Assembly (NCBI GenBank): GCA_030642205.1
Contig: DAOWOF010000014.1
Location: 1-19,877 of the forward strand
From: Desulfobacteraceae bacterium
Lineage (GTDB): Bacteria > Desulfobacterota > DSM-4660 > Desulfatiglandales > Desulfatiglandaceae
Direction: 5' to 3'
Length of the DNA: 19,877 bases
Shown: in pieces, positions 1 to 5,482 of the stretch
Numbering within the stretch: the first letter of the stretch is position 1
Layout of the letters: every line of letters starts with the position of its first letter
The notes under the pieces: model-generated
The model's input: the letters and a program-made list of their open reading frames with translations, nothing else
Told to the model about the DNA's origin: nothing
The model's database searches: none
Translations under genes and position numbers: made by a program

Positions 1-51
1 CATACAAAGGATTATATTATGATCAAATGATTATATCAGGAGATTGAATTA

Positions 52-390
52 ATGCCGAGACCTAAAAAACCTAGATTTGTTTCAGGATATCCTTCTATCA
101 GTTCATTTGTGCCTCAGGGAGTGTTGCAAACAGGTGAAGTTGTATTGTCAGTAGAGGGCCTTGAGGCCATAAGACTGAGCGATTTTGAAGGTCTTGATCA
201 GGAAACTGCAGCAGGTATTATGGTAGTTTCACGCCAGACCTATGGAAGGATCCTTGGAGAAGCTCGTCGTATTGTTTCTGATGCTCTGGTTACTGGCAAA
301 GTCCTGAGAATTGAGGGCGGGGTATATGAAATGAGAGGGAAACAGAGGCATAGGCATGGAAGAGGCATGGGAAGAAGATGTAGAAGATAA
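52..390 (+). CDS. DUF134 (UPF0251) helix-turn-helix protein
   Basis: Predicted DNA-binding protein of 112 residues. The body follows the DUF134 pattern: an N-terminal MPRPKKPR segment, then LEAIRLSDFEGLDQETAA and VSRQTYGRILGEARR (about residues 37-75), which form a sigma-70-region-4-like helix-turn-helix, then ALVTGKVLRIEGG. The start at 52 has AGGAG at 38-42, nine bases upstream. After residue 95 the protein ends in a basic Gly/Arg/His tail (GRGMGRRCRR) that resembles the composition of the two Gly/Arg-rich proteins encoded just downstream. The three genes are collinear with short gaps, so co-transcription is likely. From family knowledge, DUF134 genes in anaerobes often lie near DUF5320 and NifX/Mrp-type metal-cofactor genes; no such metal-cofactor gene is inside this window, and the cluster may continue to the left. 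The target DNA and physiological role are unknown. Confidence 0.9.
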   Translation: MPRPKKPRFVSGYPSISSFVPQGVLQTGEVVLSVEGLEAIRLSDFEGLDQETAAGIMVVSRQTYGRILGEARRIVSDALVTGKVLRIEGGVYEMRGKQRHRHGRGMGRRCRR

Positions 391-402
391 ATTAATATAG
401 AC

Positions 403-408
403 GGAGGT
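403..408 (+). promoter_or_regulatory. Ribosome binding site of the 56-residue DUF5320-like gene
   Basis: GGAGGT six bases before the ATG at 415. This strong site supports translation of a gene too short to be found by length alone. Confidence 0.75.
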
Positions 409-414
409 ATTATT

Positions 415-585
415 ATGCCAAGAGGCGACAGAACAGGTCCTGATGGACAGGGGCCAAAGACAGGAAGAGGCGGAGGAAACTGCGGCGGTTCAAATAAAAA
501 TGTTGGCAAGCAGAGGTCTAATCAAGGATGTGGCTCAGGCCAGGGCCAAAGAAAAGGTTCAGGCCAGGGATGTAGAAGGAGATAG
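415..585 (+). CDS. DUF5320-like Gly/Arg-rich small protein (56 aa)
   Basis: Short coding region with a strong ribosome binding site, beginning MPRGDRTGPDGQGPKTGRGG. That opening is the hallmark of DUF5320-type small proteins (MPxGDRTGPxGxGPxTGRG, then a Cys). The 56 residues are nearly all Gly, Arg, Gln, Ser and Asn, with three cysteines (C23, C39, C53), and end GQGCRRR. There is no hydrophobic core, so the protein is probably disordered or folds only on binding metal or a partner. It lies 24 bases after the DUF134 gene and 39 bases before a second DUF5320 gene, in one likely transcription unit. A link to metal-cluster handling is inferred from neighbourhoods in other anaerobes and is not shown here. 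Confidence 0.8.
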   Translation: MPRGDRTGPDGQGPKTGRGGGNCGGSNKNVGKQRSNQGCGSGQGQRKGSGQGCRRR

Positions 586-610
586 TTGTTTAAAAACAAT
601 TTTATAATAT

Positions 611-616
611 GGGAGG
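611..616 (+). promoter_or_regulatory. Ribosome binding site that sets the start of the second DUF5320 gene
   Basis: GGGAGG eight bases before the ATG at 625. It favours the family-typical start MPGYDGRGP over the in-frame start 39 bases upstream, which has no such site. Confidence 0.75.
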
Positions 617-624
617 TAATTATT

Positions 625-942
625 ATGCCTGGATATGATGGAAGAGGCCCAATGGGGGCTGGCCCAATGACAGGGGGAGGCAGAGGACTTTGCGGACCCT
701 CTGGAAGAGGATATGATTATGGCAGAGGAGCTGGTTTACGGCGTGGAGGAAGAGGCGCTTATGGCTATGGAGGAGGCATGGGCTTTGGCCGGAGACAGGG
801 TTTTGTTGGGAATCCGCCGGCTTATGACAACGGAGTTTCTTTAAATTCATTGAAAGCTGAAGCTGATTATCTAAAGGATAGATTTGAAAATATAAATAAG
901 CAAATCCTGGAAATGGAAAATTCCACTGATGGCACAAGATAG
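625..942 (+). CDS. DUF5320 family protein (105 aa)
   Basis: Second Gly-rich small protein. The chosen start gives MPGYDGRGPMGAGPMTGGGR, the standard DUF5320 opening; the in-frame upstream ATG at 586 would add 13 residues (MFKNNFIIWEVII) with no ribosome binding site and no family support. Residues 1-60 are a low-complexity Gly/Arg/Tyr region with one Cys (GRGLCGPSGRG). The C-terminal third (about residues 72-100, SLKAEADYLKDRFENINKQI) is a short amphipathic helix that looks like a coiled coil, as in other DUF5320 proteins, so the protein probably oligomerises. It lies 39 bases after the 56-residue paralogue. Function is unknown; a role in metal-cofactor maturation is only suggested by family context. 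Confidence 0.87.
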   Translation: MPGYDGRGPMGAGPMTGGGRGLCGPSGRGYDYGRGAGLRRGGRGAYGYGGGMGFGRRQGFVGNPPAYDNGVSLNSLKAEADYLKDRFENINKQILEMENSTDGTR

Positions 943-1072
943 ACTTGCTTTAAAGAATGATGGGTTCGTAAATCATCAGGCCGAGGGTTAAACCATTTGA
1001 ATGCATTCCAGAGATTACGGGGATCCTTCTCCAGGACAAAAATGCTCTCCACGCCTTTTTGCCCGGTTATCA

Positions 1073-1115
1073 AATAATAAAGGTCTTGTTCTTTAAGGGC
1101 GGGGCCTTTATTATT
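1073..1115 (-). terminator. Inverted repeat over the stop of the AcsE-like gene
   Basis: AATAATAAAGG (1073-1083) and CCTTTATTATT (1105-1115) are perfect 11-bp complements separated by 21 bases. The hairpin includes the TAA stop (1111-1113) of the minus-strand methyltransferase gene. It lacks a clear T-tract and the stem is AT-rich, so it may be an mRNA 3'-end structure rather than an efficient intrinsic terminator. It also lies in the convergent gap after the DUF5320 gene. Confidence 0.4.
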
Positions 1116-1920
1116 GAGGGACAGTTTCCTGGAGAATTTCTTCCCAGGAAAAGATTCCGCCTTTTATTAACGCGTTACATGCCATGGCTATAGACGTTGT
1201 TCTTTGATGGTTTATATTCATCAGGACCATACTGAGACCAGCCATGGCCAGCATTGAAAGAAATGCTTCTTCAATGATGAGTTTTTTTGTCCTGGGTCCA
1301 TTGGTCGTCGTTAGGTTAGATAGCCCTATAATAGTTTGCACAGGAAAACCTAAAAGATCCGGTAATGTTTTGATAACATCCAGAACCTCCATTGCCTGAT
1401 AGGGGCCATCCTGCCACATAATGGGTACAAGTACCGGATCAATAACCAGTTGACTGGTTCTAAGACCCATCTTGCTGAATTCTTCATATAATTGAATTGC
1501 CACTCTCATCCGTTCATCGGCGTTAGGGGGGACCATGCCATTTTTATCAAGGAGATAACCGATAATCTTGCAATTAAATTCCCTGGCCAGAGGCAGTATG
1601 TTTTTTAGTTTGGCCGGTTCCAGGGAAAAACCATTGATAATAGCATTTCCATTACATGCCTTTAGCCCTGCATGGATAGCAGAAGGATTGGACGTGTCTA
1701 ATAGCAGGGGCATATCAACAATTTCCTGGACAACATTTACCAGGAAGGTCATTTTTTTTTCTGCCTGTTTAAGCAAGGGACCGGAATTCAGATCAATTGC
1801 GTTAGCGCCGGCGTTTTTACATTGAGAAGCAAGCTCCTGAATGGGCAGTGCATCCATATCATTTAGAGCCTTCTCAATTTTCTTGTTGGTGATTTGAATA
1901 TTATCTGCTATTATTTGCAT
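1111..1920 (-). CDS. AcsE/MetH-type pterin-binding methyltransferase (DHPS fold)
   Basis: A 269-residue TIM-barrel of the pterin-binding superfamily. It most resembles methyltetrahydrofolate:corrinoid/iron-sulfur protein methyltransferase (AcsE, about 262 aa), which passes the methyl group of methyl-THF to the corrinoid protein of the Wood-Ljungdahl pathway. Matches with Moorella AcsE include IDLNSGP (D43, N45), LLLDTSNPSAIHAGLKACN (D75), AIIN (N96), VIDPVLVP (D161) and IIGLSNLTT (N202), corresponding to the known D75, N96, D160 and N199. True folP enzymes lack the GLSN pattern and this spacing, so dihydropteroate synthase is unlikely. No acs/cdh partner genes are in the window, so another corrinoid methyl acceptor remains possible. 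The start codon has only a weak ribosome binding site. It is convergent with the DUF5320 gene and divergent from the folate/purine genes on the right. Confidence 0.8.
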   Translation of the reverse strand: MQIIADNIQITNKKIEKALNDMDALPIQELASQCKNAGANAIDLNSGPLLKQAEKKMTFLVNVVQEIVDMPLLLDTSNPSAIHAGLKACNGNAIINGFSLEPAKLKNILPLAREFNCKIIGYLLDKNGMVPPNADERMRVAIQLYEEFSKMGLRTSQLVIDPVLVPIMWQDGPYQAMEVLDVIKTLPDLLGFPVQTIIGLSNLTTTNGPRTKKLIIEEAFLSMLAMAGLSMVLMNINHQRTTSIAMACNALIKGGIFSWEEILQETVPQ

Positions 1921-2346
1921 CTTTAATATGTTATCTCGCTTGAAGTTTTTCTGGAAGTGGATTTTCTTATTTAAGCCTGTCCAAATATGACCTTAAAACT
2001 CAACCTTTTGGTTCAGGAGAAAGCCCAGCCAGACTAAGGACTCACACAGGTAAGCGTAGACTCCGAAAATAAATTTACTTAGCCTAGCATACAGGAGCAT
2101 GAAGCACAATCCTGTTAATAAAAATCTGGATAAGCCCGTGCTCAACATGAAAAACTTGCCTTTTTACTGTCCTTTTTATATTATCCTAATTTTCATTAAT
2201 GCATTAAGGTGGCACAGTCTGTTTTCCTCATCCATCCCTTGATTTTCTCCTTAATCCCACTTTTTTGTTAATGAAGTGATCTTCAATGTAATCAATTCCG
2301 CATTTTAAAAAATAATCAGGATGTGGATAAGCGCAGGAGTATACCA
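1921..2346. other. Divergent intergenic region, 426 bp
   Basis: Separates the minus-strand methyltransferase gene from the plus-strand folE2 group and should carry promoters for both. I could not name a convincing -35/-10 pair, a riboswitch or a tRNA. The left part holds the doubtful 51-codon ORF and a small hairpin at 2091-2115 (ACAGGA and TCCTGT, 13-base loop). The right part (2160-2320) is AT-rich and shows no recognised structure. Confidence 0.5.
1993..2148 (-). CDS. Possible small hydrophobic protein (51 aa), unassigned
   Basis: An open frame in the 426-bp gap upstream of the AcsE-like gene, beginning MLSTGLSRFL and ending FLLNQKVEF before TAA. Two hydrophobic stretches (about residues 9-20 and 26-45) are separated by ARLSK, as in a small two-pass membrane peptide. 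A weak AAGG lies ten bases before the ATG. The stop is 72 bases before the next minus-strand start, so the two could be co-transcribed. I recognise no family. It could equally be a chance frame in a non-coding or decayed repeat; there is no second line of evidence. Confidence 0.25.
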   Translation of the reverse strand: MLSTGLSRFLLTGLCFMLLYARLSKFIFGVYAYLCESLVWLGFLLNQKVEF

Positions 2347-2520
2347 ATGGAAGAAAAAGAAACTATAATAAAAGATATTGATATGGTAAAGCTTGAGGCC
2401 TTGCGAAAATTACCTGCTGATATACTGGAAACCTTTACAAAGATGGAAGTAAGGGCCTTTCTTTATAAAGATGAGTGGCCAGATTCACTTCGTGAGAAGT
2501 TGGCGAATTATCTCCAATAG
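2347..2520 (+). CDS. Unknown small acidic/helical protein (57 aa)
   Basis: A short gene of unknown function. The chosen ATG at 2347 has AGGAG at 2335-2339, seven bases upstream; an in-frame GTG at 2323 would add eight residues (MDKRRSIP) with no ribosome binding site. The product is soluble, charged and apparently mainly helical, with an ordered-looking segment DMVKLEALRKLPADILETFT followed by VRAFLYKDEWPDSLREKLANYL. There are no cysteines, signal peptide or membrane segment. It lies 50 bases upstream of folE2 on the same strand, so a link to pterin/folate synthesis is possible by position only. I do not recognise the family. Confidence 0.7.
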   Translation: MEEKETIIKDIDMVKLEALRKLPADILETFTKMEVRAFLYKDEWPDSLREKLANYLQ

Positions 2521-2570
2521 TAATTATGAAAGACCTTTGAAAAATTTTAATTCCCAAAGACTGTTAAAAA

Positions 2571-3338
2571 ATGGAAGATATACAAAATCATAAAGACTCC
2601 AGAAACATTGATATTGATCATGTAGGAGTAAAAGGCATCCGTTATCCTATAACGGTTCTGGATAAAGATATGGGCGAACAGCAGACTGTGGCCGAGATTA
2701 ATATGTATGTCAATCTGCCCCGCTATTATAAAGGCACCCATATGAGCCGCTTTGTTGAGATCCTTAATGAGCACAGCCGCCGGATATCCATCAGAAATGT
2801 TACAGCAATCCTTGAGGAAATGAAGGAGAGGCTTGACGCGGAAAGCGCTCATATGGAGATAATTTTTCCATATTTTATTGAAAAAGCAGCCCCTGTCACC
2901 GGGATAAAGGGCTTGATGGAATATAGATGTGCCTTTAAGGGATCTTTAAATAATGGCAGCGACCTTGTTTTAATGATCTATGTTCCTATTTCCACCCTTT
3001 GCCCATGTTCCAAGGAGATAAGCGATTTCGGGGCTCATAATCAACGCGGCGAGGTGCGTCTCCAGGTAAGGTTTAAAAAATTTGTATGGATCGAAGATCT
3101 GATAAAACTGGTGGAACAGTCCGCTTCCGTTGATGTTTATTCCATCCTCAAGAGGGAGGATGAAAAATATGTGACTGAAAAAGCATATCAGAATCCCATG
3201 TTTGTGGAAGATATTGTCCGGGATATCGCGGTTAAACTTAAAAAGGATCCTAATATAACCTGGTTTGCGGTTGAATCGGAAAATTTTGAATCAATCCATA
3301 ATCATAATGCCTATGCCTATATTGAGAAACATAAGTAG
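2571..3338 (+). CDS. folE2: GTP cyclohydrolase IB (FolE2/MptA type)
   Basis: Converts GTP to 7,8-dihydroneopterin triphosphate, the first step of folate synthesis, using the metal-flexible type IB enzyme instead of the zinc-dependent FolE. The 255 residues are full length and begin in the usual way (MEDIQNHKDSRNIDIDHVGV, then KGIRYPI). Diagnostic motifs: KGTHMSRFVEIL (about 54-65), STLCPCSKEISDFGAHNQRG (141-160, with C144, C146 and H156 as likely catalytic or metal residues), EKYVTEKAYQNPMFVED and SENFESIHNHNAYAY (236-250). The start has a poor ribosome binding site but fits the family N-terminus exactly. It lies 57 bases upstream of an AICAR transformylase, which consumes 10-formyl-THF, so the pair joins folate supply with folate use. 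A degenerate repeat arm begins within the stop codon (3337-3352). Confidence 0.95.
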   Translation: MEDIQNHKDSRNIDIDHVGVKGIRYPITVLDKDMGEQQTVAEINMYVNLPRYYKGTHMSRFVEILNEHSRRISIRNVTAILEEMKERLDAESAHMEIIFPYFIEKAAPVTGIKGLMEYRCAFKGSLNNGSDLVLMIYVPISTLCPCSKEISDFGAHNQRGEVRLQVRFKKFVWIEDLIKLVEQSASVDVYSILKREDEKYVTEKAYQNPMFVEDIVRDIAVKLKKDPNITWFAVESENFESIHNHNAYAYIEKHK

Positions 3339-3352
3339 AGCCTGAACAAAAA
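3337..3352 (+). repeat. Degenerate copy of the TAGCGCCTGAACGAAA repeat arm
   Basis: TAGAGCCTGAACAAAA overlaps the folE2 stop codon and matches 14 of 16 bases of the arm found at 10874 and 19015. AAACCGTTTTTT just after it could form a weak AT-rich hairpin. No full palindrome is preserved here. Confidence 0.35.
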
Positions 3353-3395
3353 CCGTTTTTTCGAAGTCTGCCCAGGTTTTTTAAAGGAGTAATAC

Positions 3396-4691
3396 ATGAG
3401 TGATGATCTGAAAAAAATGTATAAAACTGTAATGGATGACCATTTCCCGACTGATATAACCATTTCTTTTGGAGATCAGACACTGAAATATCGCAAACGA
3501 TCCTGGAAAATCCTGGGTGAAAAATCAGGTCAGATGATCGAGAAAGGACTTCGTTACGGTGAAAATCCTGGTCAGGAAGCGGCCCTCTATGAATTAATAA
3601 ACGGGAATCTGGCATTGGGTGATTGCCATTTTATAAGGCCTGGGCATGGCCTGGTTTCTGCCATAACCGAGGAAGAAATGCTTCAATCCGGCAAACATCC
3701 GGGCAAGACAAATCTGACGGATGTGGATAATGGCCTTAATATTATTAAATATTTGACACCCGGTCCGGCTGTGGTAATTGTCAAGCACAACAACCCCTGT
3801 GGCGTTGCTCTGGGCTCAAGCCTGGCAGAGGCCTACCAGAAGGCCAATATGGCTGATCGGATCGCCGCCTTTGGAGGATGCGCGCTCTTTAACAGGCCGA
3901 TTGATCTTGCTACAGCCGGCTTGGTGGCTGAAAATTATCTTGAGGTGGTGGCTGCCCCTGATTTTGAGGAAGGCGTCCTTGCTATTCTTTCCCAAAGGGC
4001 AAACCTGCGGGTTATCCGTGTCAGCCGCATGGATCAGCTTAAGGAATATACCAATCGCAGATTTGTTGATTTCAAGAGTCTTATGGATGGCGGCCTTATT
4101 ATTCAGCAATCGCCCCAAAATATTGTCAAGGATGTCTCAGATCTAAAACTCGCGTCCACCATATATAAAGGCCAGACACATATAATAGCCAGACAACCGG
4201 AAAAATGGGAATATGCTGATATGCTTTTTGGCTGGCAGGTGGAGCAGGGCGTAAGCTCCAATTCCGTGATATATGTAAAGGATGGCGTAACCATAGGCAT
4301 AGGAACAGGAGAGCAGGACAGGGTAGGAGTGGCCGAGATCGGAATTTTCAAGGCATATGCCAAATATATGGACGCTCTTTGTTTTAATCGTTATGGCATA
4401 CCTTTTAAAGAACTGGAATTATCCGTGCAAAAGGGAGAAAAGAGTCAGGATCCATTACTGGAACTTGATATTGAAACCAAAGAAGCTTTCGGCGGCCTGA
4501 TTGGGGCATGCATGGTTTCCGATGCCTTTTTTCCATTTCGCGACGGGGTGGACGCAGGCATTCAGGAGGGTATCAGCTCTATTGTTCAGCCTGGCGGCTC
4601 AATGCGGGATTTTGAGGTGATAGAGGCCTGCAATGAGGCAGATCCCCAGGTGACCATGACATTTACAGGGCAGCGGGCATTTAAACATTAG
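3396..4691 (+). CDS. purH: Stand-alone AICAR transformylase (C-terminal PurH half)
   Basis: Transfers the formyl group of 10-formyl-THF to AICAR to give FAICAR, the penultimate step of IMP synthesis. The 431 residues contain the AICARFT motifs: LRYGENPGQEAA (52-63), VVIVKHNNPCGVA (126-138, with the catalytic Lys-His pair at K130-H131), NSVIYVKDG, GIGTGEQDRVGVAEIG and the C-terminal SSIVQPGGSMRDFEVIEAC with MTFTGQRAFKH. Bifunctional PurH is about 510-530 residues with an N-terminal MGS-like IMP cyclohydrolase domain of about 200; here only about 50 residues precede the transformylase, so the cyclohydrolase half is absent. IMP cyclisation must be done by a separate protein elsewhere. AAAGGAG at 3383-3389 supports the start. 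Motif integrity argues for an active enzyme, not a truncated relic. Confidence 0.9.
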   Translation: MSDDLKKMYKTVMDDHFPTDITISFGDQTLKYRKRSWKILGEKSGQMIEKGLRYGENPGQEAALYELINGNLALGDCHFIRPGHGLVSAITEEEMLQSGKHPGKTNLTDVDNGLNIIKYLTPGPAVVIVKHNNPCGVALGSSLAEAYQKANMADRIAAFGGCALFNRPIDLATAGLVAENYLEVVAAPDFEEGVLAILSQRANLRVIRVSRMDQLKEYTNRRFVDFKSLMDGGLIIQQSPQNIVKDVSDLKLASTIYKGQTHIIARQPEKWEYADMLFGWQVEQGVSSNSVIYVKDGVTIGIGTGEQDRVGVAEIGIFKAYAKYMDALCFNRYGIPFKELELSVQKGEKSQDPLLELDIETKEAFGGLIGACMVSDAFFPFRDGVDAGIQEGISSIVQPGGSMRDFEVIEACNEADPQVTMTFTGQRAFKH

Positions 4692-4729
4692 GATTATTTC
4701 GGCATCGGTCCCTTATCTATGAGATTTCA

Positions 4730-5482
4730 TCACGGGCAGGAGGACAGGATTTGCCTGGCCTCTTTGGCCCGTGTTCCATTTTCGGGAGCCAATGTCAGGA
4801 CCTTTTGCAAGGCCATGGCTGCCTTTTCATGGTCACTCAACCTGTAATAGACCTTGGCAAGGCTTAGGTATGGAGCCGGGGCCTCAGGATCATACTGAAC
4901 CGCTTTTTCATAGGCGTGGGCAGCCTTGTGCCATTTACGCTGATATTCGTAGGCGAAACCAAGGTTGAAATAACCGGGAGCAAAACCGGACTCATGCCTG
5001 ATAGCCTGGAGATAGGCTTGAATGGCCTTGTTATAATCGCCTTTATTAACATAGGCAAGGCCCAGGTTGTTATAGGCAAAACAGGGGGTCTTATAGAGAA
5101 TATCCGTGGTTGCTTCTTGAAAACAGTCTATTGCCTGGTCCCATTTATTCATCATGCCGTAAAGGGTGCCAAGATTGTTCAAAGCCTCGGGGAAACGAGG
5201 CTGTAAGGCCATGGCCTTGTTGAAATGTTCAAGCGCCAGGTCATGATGGCCAAGATCCCTCAGGACAAGCGCCAGTTTATGGTGAAGATCCGGATCCCGT
5301 GGTTTAATCTGAACCGCTTCAAGCAGCCTTGACAGGCCTTCCCGTGAATTACCCTGCTGGACCAGAATGGAGCCTAAATTTTCCAGGGCTTCCGCGCGCT
5401 TGATGGTGTTGACGCTTTTTTGGGCGCAGCCAAAGAAAATACAGGATAATATAATAATCAGGGGCATTAATTTTTCAGGCAT
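4730..5482 (-). CDS. TPR lipoprotein, likely PilF/PilW-type secretin pilotin
   Basis: A 250-residue lipoprotein: a hydrophobic signal (LMPLIIILSCIFFG) ends at a lipobox-like FFGC with the lipidated Cys at C19. About six tetratricopeptide repeats follow (residues 31-236; for example ALNNLGTLYGMMNKWDQAID, AYNNLGLAYVNKGDYNKAIQ and PGYFNLGFAYEYQRKWHKAA). Size, lipidation and six TPRs match PilF/PilW, the outer-membrane pilotin that helps PilQ assemble in Pseudomonas and Neisseria. The start overlaps the end of pilQ by 16 bases and has GGAGAG five bases upstream, so it is the last gene of the pil operon. The pilotin role is inferred from architecture and position. The end is convergent with the AICAR transformylase gene, 38 bases away, with no clear terminator between. 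Confidence 0.85.
   Translation of the reverse strand: MPEKLMPLIIILSCIFFGCAQKSVNTIKRAEALENLGSILVQQGNSREGLSRLLEAVQIKPRDPDLHHKLALVLRDLGHHDLALEHFNKAMALQPRFPEALNNLGTLYGMMNKWDQAIDCFQEATTDILYKTPCFAYNNLGLAYVNKGDYNKAIQAYLQAIRHESGFAPGYFNLGFAYEYQRKWHKAAHAYEKAVQYDPEAPAPYLSLAKVYYRLSDHEKAAMALQKVLTLAPENGTRAKEARQILSSCP

Noticed and set aside
586..624. Upstream start of the second DUF5320 gene
   Set aside because: It adds MFKNNFIIWEVII before the family-typical MPGYDGRGP start and has no ribosome binding site; GGGAGG at 611 serves the ATG at 625.
240..937. Minus-strand ORFs at 240-509 and 623-937
   Set aside because: They lie opposite the DUF134 and DUF5320 genes, are Pro/Leu or His/Leu biased as expected for antisense of Gly/Arg-rich DNA, and have no ribosome binding sites or family motifs.
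1975..2140. Possible riboswitch, tRNA or group II intron fragment in the 1921-2346 gap
   Set aside because: No conserved core of THF or cobalamin riboswitches, no tRNA cloverleaf and no domain V-like hairpin could be traced by eye; only a small six-bp hairpin at 2091-2115 remains.
2210..2225. TGGCAC motif as a possible sigma-54 promoter for the folE2 group
   Set aside because: No GC dinucleotide occurs at the required -12 position after TGGCAC, so it fails the consensus.
3778..4363. Overlapping ORFs inside the AICAR transformylase gene (both strands)
   Set aside because: They are out-of-frame shadows of a strongly conserved coding region and lack recognisable domains.
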